64,000 nt of DNA, from NCBI GenBank assembly GCA_027924585.1, contig BSBM01000636.1, positions 3,984,001 through 4,048,000 of the forward strand, in the 5' to 3' direction. Position numbers and translations under genes: made by a program. The first letter of the stretch is position 1. Every line of letters starts with the position of its first letter. The notes beneath the pieces are model-generated. The model did no database searches, was not told the DNA's origin, and saw only the letters and a program-made list of their open reading frames with translations. The DNA is from Larix kaempferi. Taxonomy: Eukaryota; Streptophyta; Pinopsida; Pinales; Pinaceae. Shown one piece after another: positions 49,701 through 60,182 of the stretch.

Positions 49701-52700
49701 CATAAAGATATTGGCCTGAATTATTTAAAGTTGCCCCGATTATCTGATTTTGGGACAAGGGGAATAAATGTAGAGTTGAATGCAGCTAAGTTCTTTCAAC
49801 TTCTTCTGGTCTCAACCACTCGAAGCAAATCCTTCCTCGACACCTCACACAAACCAATGAAGAACTTCGCCGACATCCCATCTAGACCAGGACTTTGTCC
49901 TTCTTAAATTGTGAAGAACCTCCTCAATCTCTTTACCAGTGACTTCCTCCATTAGTATCTAGTTATCCTCTGCGTTGGCAAGCTGCAAAAAAAGATGAGC
50001 TATTCTAACTACTTCTGCTATATTATCCCTGCCCTCCAGTTTGAACAAATTATCAAAATGTTTAATTCTAGGATTAGCAATATCTTTGAAACAATTAACC
50101 TCTTCCCCCAAATCATTAGATATTTTCCATATCGTTACATTCCTCCTATAATTTGTGGATTGGTGAAAAAAAATTGTATTCTCATCCCCTTTGGCCAACC
50201 ATAATGCTCTACTCTTGAAACGCCAATCTGCTTCCCTGTACTCCATTATCTTCTGCCGATGTTGCTCCATCTCCACCACTACTTTCTTAGTTTCCTCATA
50301 GCTAAATCCCGTTCCATCCACATCATTCCAAGCTGCCAATTGCTCCTCAATTTCTGATAGTTCTTTATCCTCATTTTTGCAGACCAACCAATAGAATTTT
50401 TTTTGTCTAGTTTAAGATCTTTTACTGTTGGAAACCTAATCCTACAGGATTATGGTTCCACTATCAATTTGTAAATATTTTTAGGTTGAGAAGATTGAGA
50501 GTCTCTGTAGGAATCCAAAGCAAGGTTGGAAGGTGAAAACCAACAGTCATATGCAATGTATAAATAAATAATCTCTGTCTTGAATAAAATTATCTGAGAG
50601 TTATTCTAACAATGGTATCAAAGCTTTGGCCCAAGTTCAATTCCCCTAAGTTACGTCGATGGACTAACCACCACCTTGGGAACATGGGACTAACCTCCCA
50701 TTCAAAGCTTTCTGGTTGGTTTGAAAATTTACCAATATCTACGGGTTTTGGTATAGTACGGCGGTTAGTCCAACATTTACAAATTGGATAGCAAGTGACG
50801 CAACCGACTCTCTACACTTACTACTCCCGCTATTTCAAGAACGATTGGAAGGTGGTCAAACTTACCTCCAACAACAACCCTTTGCCTAATTCGAACTGGA
50901 AGGTCCATCATGCCTTTTCTGACCAGAAACTAGTCAAGCCGCTTCGCAATTCTGGGTATCCCCACTCCGCAATTATGGGTATCCCCACTCCGCAATTACA
51001 CCAAGTAGGTTTTAACTTAACAGGTTCAATATCTAATATCCTACCTCTTCCAATTTCCAAAGGAAATAGTCTGATAGACTATTCTTTAGCGTAGAGGGCC
51101 CCAAAACCTCAGAGCATCCCGATGAGAAGTTCAGATCCCTCAGAATAATGTTCTTGTGCTTCATTATATACTTCGAAAATAAATTGTCCCAAAATAATAC
51201 TCTATCCAAGTATGGACCATAAATATTAATGAATAAGAGTTCCCTACCCAACTCAACTCTTGACAATATAGTACACATCCTAACCTGGATTCCACCGCCC
51301 ATGATGAGGGCCTTCTGCATCAATAAAACTGAATTCCCATCCTCGAATACACTTTGCTAACTCCATTACAATCTTTTCTCCATCGCCCATAATTCCCTGA
51401 AGGAACCAGGAACATATCCTAGTTTGGATCCCCATTCCTTTAGCCCAAATTCACCAACTATGCGACCAACGAAACGACCTACCAGAGTCATTTCACTAGT
51501 CATAACCGCCTCATTCAGTCTAAGGTCTTCACCAAGCACAAGATCAACATGCTTCGGCTTATTTTCGATACACCTTTTTCGTTTTTTCTAAGCCGCCACT
51601 CTGATAGCCTGGCTCCTCCCAGAATCCAGATCACCTGAATTTTTGCCAGGCAACTCCGTAGCTCTATGTTGAGTAACTCCAAAGAGATCAGATAGGCAAA
51701 GACGCTTCCCGATAAAACCTTCCCCAAGAAACTGATCCTCCGCATTCACTTTGTCTGGCATATCACTTTTGCTGCATTCAATATCTACTTCGGAGAAAAT
51801 GCCACGCTAAGCTGACGAATCTCCCTCAAATCCTTCACGGGAGTATCGCATGGATCTGCCAGGAGACCATTAATCTCTTGACTGGGAGTATCACATGGAT
51901 CTGCCAGGACACCAATCTCTTGACTAGATCCTGCAATGTGCGTTAAATGTATTAAGCCACCCGTATCCAGGAGATCTACGGAAGAGTTCCCGATCTGACT
52001 TTTCTGTCAGAGACCCTTCCTGTAAAATCCTCAGATGTACCATCATTTACCCTATCCTGAACAGCCTCGAAACCTTCATTCCGTCCGGTCAGCTGAGAAG
52101 CACACCTTGCATAAACAGAGTAAGCTAAACTCTAGACCGAATGCACCAAGAATCCGGTGATTTTTCCGGCGAAAATCCGGCTGAAATTATTTAAATGACA
52201 GTTTCGGGTTGCTAGAATTGCATAATCGGGGTACCCCAAGGGTTTTCGAGGTCGCTGAAGCCATTCCTGCAACCAAAATTGCAATTCAAACAACCCAAAT
52301 TGCAGTTTCAGCAATTTTCCATTCGCCGGATTCCGGTGAAAATCGCCGATAAAGATGCATTCTGTCTAGAGTTTAGCCCATTCCTGCATAAACTCCTAAT
52401 GGGGACGAAACCCTTGTGTTTGCCTTTGCACGTATCAGAGTCATTGTGCCCAGTCTCATTCAACGCAAACACGACTTCTCATCACCCTAAAGTTGCTAGG
52501 CACGTCATTCAGAAAGTATGAAATCATAGGACTGTACTCTGTTTTTTCAACATGTTATATCTCAATCTTTCAAAATGAATCACAAGCGATAGAGAAAAAC
52601 ACTAAACATATCTTAAGAATGGGATAATTTTCTTTAGAAATCACCACCTTTTATATATATGTCTCTGACCATATGCCAACGAGAAAATAGAATAATTTTC

Positions 52701-55700
52701 TTTAGAAATCACCACCTTTTATATATATGTCACTATATACCAACGAGAGAACAAGGCACTTCACCTTGATCCATAAGGTGGTTTGAAAGAGAGAAACAAA
52801 GGGAACCAAGGTAGGTTTTTATATTTGATTTACACACATGTCAATAACATGGATAATGATATGGTTTTGTGTCAATAGTTAGTGTGGGGAGGTGTGGGGG
52901 AGATGTAGAGTTAACTTTTTGATTTTGTATTTCCTAAGAATTGTGGATAATTGTAAGGGGTAAGTATTTCCCAAATGGTGTCATGCCTAATGAGTTTATT
53001 TGCCATAGTTCTATGCTTGAAATTATTCAAATGTTTAGTTTGGTCATTATTTATTTAACACGCAAATAGCTTGTACATTCACACAAATTTAGTGCAATGT
53101 TGTTTTGATGTTGTTTCTATAACTAAACTTCAGCCTAACTCAATACATAACTACTTTCATACTCCCACCAGTCTCCTACTAAACAACAACATAATTAACT
53201 ATATAATTATATGCATATTTACTATCAAACATTTACCAAATTACAACGCAAATGACTACATTAACATATATTGATCGTAATCCTAGATCTATTAAGAACC
53301 ACTTTTCATTGATACAAAATTTTGTGATAGAAATTCAAGATTGTTATTGATTTCTTGAAGAACACTTCAGAGCAATATGTGAGTCTTCTTCTTCTTCAAT
53401 CTTCTACAACCAATTCAATAGCCTCATTGACTTCCTCAAACAACAAAATAGATGACAACAATTCGGCATGGGCCCTTTCTTACCTCTAGAGTTTCCCAAT
53501 AGCCATGGCAATGGTAGGCATCCCTTTGACATGAAGACTCTCAAAGCCAACCTTCCTCCTTATAATTAATTCTAATGGGAAGCATATATTCATTATGATA
53601 ATTGGTTTGTATCACGTTTGTATTCATTTCAATCAAGGGACATTGAAATCATTTTATTGATGTTGAGATTTACCATGGATCCATATTAACCCTGAACTAT
53701 TATGTATCTAGAGGGAAAAAAACAATTACTAACTCGTAGTAGTGATCAATAGAAATGCAATTTGTCACCATTAATCACCTTGTCATCTACACAACTAACC
53801 TGAACACAATAGACATCAATAGAATTTACACCTTGATGACATTCCCTTCATTATCCTATCATTTAGAAATTGAGTTGTGTTCTCATACATATATCAATAT
53901 CTCATCAATTAAAAAATCATTGCGAGGAGGCTTTGTACTACATGACATTAGAAATGAAGCATCACACTTCCATGTGCAATTCTTCCTCCTATGCCAAAAC
54001 AAGACTTGGGTTTCCCTCCTTTCCAACTTCCTCATCACCATCCTTGACCCTTGTTGAGCTTTCGAGCCCTATTTGTAGGCCTCCAATTTTATCACCCACT
54101 ACCTTCTCATTGAAAACTTTACCATAAGATTCCTTCTCTCCCATCATTACTCAATTCACATTTAATGTCATTCGACACACCTTCACCAGTGTAGGGGGTT
54201 TGCTATTTGTAATGATTACTTTGTAAATATGTGATAAAGTAACACAAAGATATACAAGGTGTTACATATAGTAGGAAATAAGGAATCACCGAGAAATCAA
54301 TTTTAATGAAATAAATAATTATATATGTATCCTTAGAATTGAACATTTTCATACATTTAATGCAATTTCTATTTTTACATTTACAACTTTGTAAAATTAA
54401 TTATTTTAATATCATCACTAACCATTCCTTTACATATTCATATTGAGAATTCTTTCATCACTAATTAACAATTAAGAGACAAAACCTAAAACCTAGGAAT
54501 TAGTAACCTTGATGTGGCATTTACAATAATCAAACTTGATTGGTTTGTGTTTGATTACATTACAAAATTTATTAAAAACAAATATTTGACCCAAAAAATA
54601 GTTATCATTAATTTGAACAAAATAAAAGTAAATAATTTTTGTTATAACTTTTTGAAAATAATCTAGTGCATCATGTCTTCTTTAAAAACATTTCCAAGGC
54701 TCCATTAATTGACGTATTCAACTTTTTTATTGTTTGGTATATGTGATAGTTATAAGATAGGGTATTTCAATTGTTGTTTCACATATATGTACCTACATAA
54801 TACATTTCATAAAAGAAGAAGAAGGAAAGATTAAGCCATTAAGTATACTCATTTCAAAGTTAATTATCTATTATATTAATAGGAGACACCACTTTTTTAT
54901 AGCTATTTTCATTAGCATAATACACATAGTATATTAAGACTTAATTACAATTATTACTACCCTTCACAACCAATATAAAATAACACAGAAAAAGAAATGG
55001 CATTTTATAATTTGGTCTTATTAAACAAAAATACATTTCCAAACAAAATAGATAAAATCTCCTTTGCTAAAATGAAGTAAAAGTCACAACAACACAAAAC
55101 TTCAACAACGTGTAGTCACCATTATTACAACCATCTTTATGGAAATAACCTACTTTCTATTGTAATGTCTCCTTGCTAAAACATGAAAACAATCATATGT
55201 TATTCTTGTTTCATATGTCTTTCGGATTAGTCTCTTGGTGAGAACAAGAGAAAAACCAAATAAAATTATAATGAAAAGTTTTTTAAATATTTTTCATAAT
55301 AGAAAATACCAACAAATAAATGCAATAAAATGTGGAAAAAAAAATATACTAGTTATTAACGAATAACTTAATTGGGAGGAAACTATTCTTATTGAAATTT
55401 AAATTTATCAATTTTAGTGTGGTGACACCATCTCAAATACTAAATCACATTATAAAAGATATAATAAATTTTGAATTAATAAAATTTAATAATAAAAAAT
55501 AAGATAACATTTAAGTATTGAGGGCTTTCGTCCGTGGGGTAAAGCTTAAGTGGTAAAGATGAGAAGTTGTAATCGGTTGTAAATGGAAGGTCTTGCGTTC
55601 GAATCCCCCCAAACTTACCTATGCGTTATGGCTCAGGCCCTGTGGATGCACCTAGGGGTATCTAGTGGTAGCGAAATTGAATCCTTGGACCCCGTGTCAC

Positions 55701-58700
55701 ACGAGTACCAATCGTGTGTCACCCGACTACCAACCCAACCCTAGTTGCTGATTCCCCTAGTAAAAAAAAATATCGAGAGACTTCCATAGTCCAACAAATG
55801 ATATATCATTTTTTAGATTATTTCCATAGAGTAAGTTATTAATTTATTACCCATATCAATGAGTATTAGTTACAATGGACTAATTTCTCATGATTTTGAA
55901 TAATCCACTTAGCACTCGTTGCATTAGGTGATGTTCACACGGCTAAACAAGTGGGATTGAAATCAATGAAATGAATCGCATATAATCAATCATCACATCT
56001 AGGGCTTGCACTCAATAACTAGGACTTCTTAGGAGGCCACTCATCCCAAGACTCCTCTAGCTCAAGCACACTTAAATGTGGAGTTTCCCCCACAATTAAT
56101 TCAAAGTTTAGCTTTCTACGCCATTTACAAAACCTTAGCAATTATCGTGCCCTATGAACTATTCATTTCCTTGCTTTCAATCCCACTTCATCACCCCTGT
56201 GAGCATCACCCAATGCAATGTGTGTTAAGTGGCCTATTCAAAATCATGAGAAATTCATCAGTTGCAACTTACTCATGGATATGGGTCATAGATTAATGAC
56301 TTTCTTTACGTAGATAATCTTAAAAATGATATATCATATGATAACATTTTCTTTAAAAAAATACTTTCTTTCTTTCTATGCTTTATTGTAGCTTAAAAAA
56401 CTGATCTATTTATCATAACATCCTCTTGGGCATGACATCAATCTGGAACCAAATTCCAGTATCCAAGCCTCATATCTAAGGTTAAAGACTAAGTGCTTCT
56501 AGGTACCACATTTCCCCTTTCTGCTAGCCTTAGCAATGATTAGATGGGAGATTGAATATGTAGTGGATACTAGTGACTAACTTAAACCGCCTCTTGGTTA
56601 TGGGGTATGACCTAAAGTTTGCTTCAGCTAATTGGCTAATATCCCATCTTCCTTAGACATAAGAAAACAAGTTAACGACCTAAGACCCAATTACATCTAG
56701 CAAGAGTGGAGGTATGCTCCCTTATGAACCACCTCTAAGTTATTTCAAGTGGCTAGATTTTATTTGCATGTAAAATGATGTTACTACAAATCCAATTTTG
56801 AGATTGTAGACTTTTTCCTATTTAAAAAAAAAAACACCCTTTAACTATACAATTTTGAAAATCCAATAAGCATATGAATTTACTAAATGTATATCAATTT
56901 AATAAAATAAACAATTTAATAATTTAACCATGCTTAAATTATTTTACAATTTTGAAATTCTAATACTCATATGGATTTACTAAAAATATATCAATTTAAT
57001 AAAATAAACAATTTGATAAAATAAACCATACTTTTATATATATATACTCTTTAAAATTTACTATTATATAAATTAATACATATATATAATTATATGATCA
57101 TTGGATAATTATCCAAATTTACAATTTAATAAAATAAACAATTTGATCAATGAACCATGCTTAAATTATTTTATGTATATGTCCTTTAAAATTTACCATT
57201 GCATACACTAATACATATAATTATGTTATGAAAAATTATAATTTACAATTTAATAAATAAACCTGCTTAAATTATTTTATGTATATGCCCTTTAAAATTT
57301 ACCATTACATACACTAATACATATACATAACTATATGGTAATTGGATAATTATTCAAAATATAAGTTAATAAATAAACCAATTTAATTATTTTATAAAAA
57401 GTTATAATTTATTTTAATTAATGAAAAAATTTATTATAAAATTTTAACTAATTTAAATAAAATAAAATAAATAAATTTTAAAAAATAAATAAACCCAAAT
57501 AAAATTTAAAACCAAATAAATTAAAATAAAACTTTAAATATAAATAAATCCAATTTTCCAAGGAAAAACAAAAATCCAATTAAAACTTGAAAAAAACAAA
57601 CAAACCAGAAAAACCGAAAAATCAATAAATTAGAAAAATAACCAAAATAAATAAATAAATTGAATTAAACTTCTTAAGTCACTCGATTGTCAAACAGCTT
57701 AAAAGTCCGAACTGTTGGCACTATATGGTGTGTACTTCCAGCTTTAATCTCCTTACCTATGGGCCTTTACCTATGGGCCTTTTCTAAAGAAGCATATCAG
57801 GGAGATGAAGGTGTTTTATTTTGGGATGAACTTTTGGACTAGTTATTGATCATGGTTTAGTTAGAATTTTTGATCTTTAATTATGATGATTTGATTATTG
57901 TTGCATGTCTATAATGTTGTAGTTTTTTGAAGTTTTTTGAATGTCAAGATATAAGAATAACAAGGAAGATATGAGAATGTTAGTGTATGATTTGTAATGT
58001 TTTTTAGTCATTTTCATCTACTTAATCTTTTTATACTATTTGATTTATCTTATGAATACCAATAATATATTTTTTTCTACTAAAAAAGCTGAAAATTTTC
58101 CAATAAACTAAACTGATATTCCAGTGTTGCCATAAGCTGTATCTAACTTATTTTTAAAAAAAACTCTCAACTAGCGGCGCACACGTTTTTGAAGACATTA
58201 CTAAATTCATACGCTCGAAGAAATATATAAACCTAGAAATATCCATTTAGACTTACAGTTGTTCCAATGCTGTCAGGTTTCCAAGCTCTGGCGGAAGTAT
58301 CCCATTAAGACTGTTTGAAGCAAAGCTCCTGAAGATAAAATCTCACAAGTAAGAAATAAGCTCCTGAATATAAAATCCCTGGTTTCTTTATTTTGTTTTT
58401 GCTTTCAGTAATCATGAAAACCAATTGTTTGTATATGATATAAAGTGATGTAAGCACCAAAGGATTGAATAAAGTTGTTGGAATGCAAGAAACTGAACTG
58501 ATAGCCTGTTATATCTTCTCACATTCACAGGGATATAGTGAAACAACAAATCAGTCTGGAGAATTTTTCCTTTTCCCATTTACTCCTCAATTTGATACTT
58601 GTGTTCCCCTTGTGTTCCCCTTAAGTAATATGCATGCATCTGTGCAGAGAGAGAGAGGAAGAGATCTTACAATGAAATCATTTTTTTAAGATTTCCAAGC

Positions 58701-59951
58701 TCCTTTGGGACAGGGCCTGATAAGTTATTTATTCCCAGGGTCCTGAATCCATGAATGCTATTGATCAATGGTACAAATTGCTAGCAGATGAAATCTATTC
58801 GGGCAATAATAATCAATGATTTTAAGTAGTACGACCTATATGGAAGATGCAGATCAACAAACTTTACCTAACTAACACAAGAAGAAAGAGTAGTTCTGCA
58901 GAATCACATTATCTTGGTTAATTTTAAAGAACATAGAACAAAAGGGGAAGAATCTCACAAGTACTGCATCTGTGTGAGGTTACCCAAGAAGGCAGGTATT
59001 GGTCCTGTTAAATAGTTTTGTGCCAAGTTCCTGGCATGAAAATTCCACAGATCGCTCTGTCAAGATCTCATTTTTTATATAGACAGAATAAGTAAACCTT
59101 AAGGGTTCTTTTCAAGTGGCATGGACTGTACAAGATGCACATCATAATATGTGTTTAGTTCAAATTGTAAGAACATAATACAATGCACTTTCAATGATTT
59201 CAGAAACCAGAGTCATGATATGTTAGTTTTTTGCACCCGTTTTCTTATTTTCTACCGAAAATAGGACAATTCCCACATTAGACAATAATATAGTAGTATT
59301 CAATTCAACTGGAAAATCAGAAACAGTCTTACAGATCGAAAAGGTAAGTCAGGTTAGCCAGTTCTGCCGGAATTTCTCCCTTTATGTTAATTGCAGAGGC
59401 TTTCCTGCAAGCAATAAGGCGGCTGATGGGTTAGGATACTTAAATCTTGCAATTGTGTTTTGAGATAAGACCAGATAATTTAAGAACCTTGAAAAAATCA
59501 AATTGGCAGATTTAAGAGAAGCTTTTACATTTGCACAATATGGCAAGTGGTTTCGTCGTTGAAGCTGCAATCGCACTTGAAGGCAGGATTCATAGAAGGA
59601 TCGGTCATGGGCGTGTTGTCGATGGCTCGTCCAGTGCATGGATCTCCAATAAGGTTCCATGGAGTTTTCCATGTATCAGAATCTATACTGGTACTCCACT
59701 TCTGAGAAAGTGACTTTAATACAGTAACTGTTACCAGGAGAAGGAAATGAACTGATCAACAAACAAATTATTGATAAAAACAGAAGACATGGGAATTCTT
59801 GCAGCCTGCGGTATTATTTTGTTCTGTGGTTACCTTCTTTTGGGTCCGTGACGGCTGCTGCCTGAGCTTGCTGAAACGAAGTGACACAACAAGCAATGAT
59901 TAAAAAAGTGCAGAGAAGCCAAATCGACGAAGAGATTTGAAGCTTAAACAT
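37458..59951 (-). CDS. LRR-VIII-type receptor-like kinase gene, 5' portion (8 coding exons seen)
   Basis: Spliced exons, minus strand: 59834-59951, 59529-59727, 59333-59404, 58959-59030, 58671-58742, 58257-58328, 37695-37766 and 37458-37529. Every junction has GT...AG and the frame stays open (249 residues). Exon 1 starts MFKLQISSSIWLLCTFLIIA, a signal peptide. Exon 2 holds the N-cap with WNLIGDPCTG and CDCS. Each later exon is exactly 72 nt, phase 2, and encodes one 24-residue LRR, including INIKGEIPAELANL, YLTGPIPAFLGNL, LYMSTTGVSGEIPS and NEFTGRIPDFIG. This order and the 72-nt phase-2 pattern are typical of plant LRR-VIII kinases, which have an ectodomain of LRRs plus a malectin-like domain, one membrane span and a cytosolic Ser/Thr kinase. 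Those later parts were not found here. It probably senses a cell-surface ligand; the ligand is unknown. An upstream in-frame ATG at 60038 would hide the signal peptide, so 59951 is preferred. Confidence 0.85.
38684..41972 (-). pseudogene. Decayed hAT transposon with BED-type transposase
   Basis: Transposase pieces in order on the minus strand: BED zinc finger (about 41250-41402: GGGANVSWICNSCKNEFKS with a downstream His), linker, DUF659 (40642-40920: FGVCIVFDGWEDVARHPLIN), central region (40086-40322 and 39486-40073: IASDVTWIGNLIDDAHHIYN, ENLWSTIKYIL) and the hAT dimerisation block (about 39370-39460: LALRVISRVTS, CFERNWSTYGNLYS). Stops and frame changes separate the pieces, one stop lying just after SLKKSRLE, so the enzyme is dead. 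Both ends carry repeated GGACAC/TGTCC motifs, and 38684-38712 pairs loosely with 41945-41972 as terminal inverted repeats. An 8-bp target duplication is not clear, so the ends are approximate. Confidence 0.72.
42003..43006 (+). pseudogene. Relic of a gypsy-type gag
   Basis: The plus strand encodes a capsid-like stretch around 42350-42420 (DVCMKLFAATLNGKSHD, then a stop) followed by 'GYSPFEQKFLDN', the pattern of Retrotrans_gag (LFA..L.G.A..W...L....I..W..F...F). In-frame stops occur at the Trp-to-stop changes near 42406 and 42475. An acidic Asp/Glu-rich frame at 42800-43006 could be a post-gag linker similar in character to the acidic linker of the main element. No protease or pol was seen. 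Confidence 0.5.
43007..44255. other. Unassigned sequence next to the gag relic
   Basis: No coding domain. A 'tataaaag' box on the minus strand lies near 43230 and short GA-rich stretches occur. It could be worn LTR or leader, but termini were not found. The 123-aa minus frame at 43113-43484 has no recognisable domain. Confidence 0.3.
44256..44453. repeat. Tandem duplication, two units of about 99 bp
   Basis: 'ggatgttcatctcaccatac' starts at 44256 and 44355. The units are nearly identical (a few substitutions near 44390-44430), so the duplication is recent. Confidence 0.88.
44627..44816. repeat. Tandem duplication, two units of about 95 bp
   Basis: 'ttggagtgattaatgaccat' begins at 44627 and again at 44722. 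Both units end with 'tcttgtgatatgtg' and 'acccaag'. More diverged than the 99-bp pair upstream. Confidence 0.8.
45423..46022 (-). pseudogene. RNase H domain of the LINE
   Basis: Reading across one stop and frame break on the minus strand: CFDGAAQKDP (first Asp), NNYAELTALW (Glu), VYGDAKLIIKWI (second Asp, at about 45665-45700) and HVYIERNFEADELSKSG (last Asp). All four DEDD catalytic positions are still visible, as in plant-type RNase H fused to LINEs. The break near 45690 (an in-frame stop after KNIKCL) prevents a continuous product. Confidence 0.75.
46637..48344. mobile_element. AT-rich insertion with inverted terminal repeats inside the LINE
   Basis: The ends are inverted copies: 46637 'ctaattagaggaaatttgag' plus 'gtctaaaatgtgcc' pairs with 48344 reversed 'tcaattagaggaaatttgag' plus 'gtctaaaatgggcc'. 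TAATT sits at both edges and may be the target duplication. The LINE reading frame resumes on the other side, so this is an insertion. The interior is very AT-rich, has no coding potential, and holds two 427-bp-spaced copies of a palindromic block. It is best read as a non-autonomous DNA transposon or foldback element. Confidence 0.6.
47201..48010. repeat. Two tandem 427-bp units, each with a long hairpin
   Basis: 'aataggagagagataaaata' occurs at 47201 and 47628. After each there is a palindrome: arm 'gataactttctcct', 'ggtaccattggaaagg', loop about 'tgtcgatgag', then 'tttccaatggtacc' and a degraded 'aggaaaaaattatc'. Arms are about 55-60 bp near 47240-47360 and weaker near 47665-47785. Flanking AT-rich DNA ('ttttttaaatattatttatt') repeats as well. 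Confidence 0.8.
51746..52620. other. LINE 5' flank with a 100-bp inverted repeat
   Basis: Possibly the LINE 5' region; no ORF1 domain was recognised. 52121-52223 and 52278-52378 form an inverted repeat (ends 'taagctaaactctaga' and 'tctagagtttagcc', inner 'ttgctagaattgcat' and 'attgcaattcaaacaacc'), interrupted by mismatches, with a 54-bp loop. It may fold into a long hairpin. Confidence 0.6.
52624..52759. repeat. Tandem duplication, two units of about 68 bp
   Basis: 'ataattttctttagaaatca' begins at 52624 and 52692; both units continue 'ccaccttttatatatatgtc' and end near 'ccaacgaga'. Confidence 0.85.
52760..55515. other. AT-rich intron sequence, no feature recognised
   Basis: No domain, terminal repeat or RNA gene is visible. 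Frames such as 53755-54057 and 53870-54127 have no recognisable content. Probably old intron and transposon debris. Confidence 0.4.
55532..55770 (+). mobile_element. tRNA-derived SINE
   Basis: About 240 bp with a pol III-type head: A-box-like 'taaagcttaagtgg' at 55540-55553 and B box GCGTTCGAATCC at 55595-55606. A unique body follows ('gtgtcac' repeats near 55698 and 55716) and the element ends in a T plus nine A tail at 55761-55770. A worn target duplication may flank it: tattgagggctttc (55516-55529) and tatcgagagacttc (55771-55784). It has no protein capacity and depends on LINE machinery such as that of the neighbouring L1. Confidence 0.72.
55798..56346. mobile_element. Foldback element with arms of about 190 bp
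   Basis: The left arm from 55798 (atgatatatcatttttt...) and the right arm ending 56346 are inverted copies: 'ttctcatgattttgaata' at 55892, reversed at 56237; 'aagtgggattgaaa' at 55949, reversed at 56181; 'gcattaggtgatg' at 55921, reversed at 56206. The arms show about 80% identity by eye. The centre (56005-56086) is 5S rRNA-like. No coding capacity. It would fold into a long stem if transcribed. Confidence 0.75.
56005..56086 (-). pseudogene. 5S rRNA-like sequence in the loop of the foldback element
   Basis: The plus strand carries, in order, ttgcactcaa, aggacttcttaggaggccactcatcc, actcctct, ctcaagcacacttaa and gtggagttt, the reverse complement of plant 5S rRNA with about 20-25% differences. 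Unlike the copy at 36367 it keeps the middle segment (cactcatccc). It is not functional but shows that 5S-derived DNA was carried by a mobile element here. Confidence 0.6.
56860..57420. repeat. Degenerate AT-rich tandem repeat, about 105-130 bp period
   Basis: 'tttaataaaataaacaattt' recurs at about 56899, 56995 and 57124, and 'gcttaaattattttatgtat' at about 57160 and 57267, followed each time by 'cctttaaaatttacca'. Units vary in length. The following 57420-57660 is A-rich low-complexity sequence. Confidence 0.7.
58257..59951 (-). CDS. First six exons of the LRR receptor kinase
   Basis: Signal peptide exon (59834-59951, ends GAAG|gtaacc), N-cap exon (59529-59727, acceptor taacag|TTACTG) and four LRR exons (59333-59404, 58959-59030, 58671-58742, 58257-58328). 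Introns here are short (106 to about 410 bp). The N-cap exon continues VTVLKSLSQKWSTS after the exon-1 join, which matches the usual helical start of this family. Donors are gtaag, gtgag or gtaaa. No stop or frameshift was seen. Confidence 0.85.
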
Positions 59952-60182
59952 GATGATGGCCGGGTTTGATTCTCGCGCCCGCACTGGCAGCTCTCTGGAT
60001 GATACAGCAGGGCGACTTGATTGAGGATATGATAACAAACAAATAAGGATTCGTGTTCTGCGCTTTTACTTGTGTGGAATTCCATTAATAATTTGAATTT
60101 TTAATTAATTTTGAATTCTGATTGATTGATACGTGAGAACATTTAGTTTTATTTAGTTTTTTTTGTTTACTAGAATCTTCTT
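59952..60182 (-). promoter_or_regulatory. Proximal upstream region of the receptor kinase
   Basis: About 230 bp between the start codon and the tandem repeat. It should hold the 5' UTR and core promoter. AT-rich 'taatttttaattaa' near 60090-60110 is present but no clear TATA box can be named. Confidence 0.35.

Larger units (their letters stand above)
45423..51745 (-). pseudogene. L1-type LINE (endonuclease, reverse transcriptase, zf-RVT, RNase H), broken and interrupted
   Basis: Minus-strand order: endonuclease (about 51745-50800; FINIYGPYLDR and ILRDLNFSSG near 51150-51270), the linker before RT (50387-49959; ADWRFKSRALWLAKGDENT), RT palm (48936-49202; FVDDILIFSDE, GMKVNERKSTI, LNYLGFNL), the post-RT region (48231-48554; WRVGDDQSIRVGEDPWI), zf-RVT (46101-46325; C-x2-C and H/C pattern in CYLCKCEED) and RNase H (45423-46022). 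Many stops and frameshifts separate these parts. A 1.7-kb insertion splits the post-RT region at 46637-48344: LHLKGS upstream reads on to VYTLNQLADHVASSLLGQG downstream. ORF1 was not recognised. Plant L1 elements with a 3' RNase H are known; this is a dead copy inside an intron. Confidence 0.8.
37767..58256 (-). other. 20,490-bp intron of the receptor kinase gene
   Basis: Bounded by donor gtaag at 58256 and acceptor ag at 37767 on the minus strand; the 72-nt exons on either side keep phase. It holds a hAT relic, a gypsy gag relic, a LINE, a SINE, foldback and tandem repeats, and no other host exon that I recognise. 37767-38683 is plain AT-rich sequence without any feature seen. Confidence 0.8.

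Noticed and set aside
53755-54127. Two overlapping ORFs of 85-100 aa in the intron
   Set aside because: Low-complexity composition, two competing frames, no domain, start context or splice support.
55532-55610. A functional tRNA gene
   Set aside because: Pol III boxes are present but no cloverleaf can be formed, and the sequence continues into a body with an A tail, as in a SINE.
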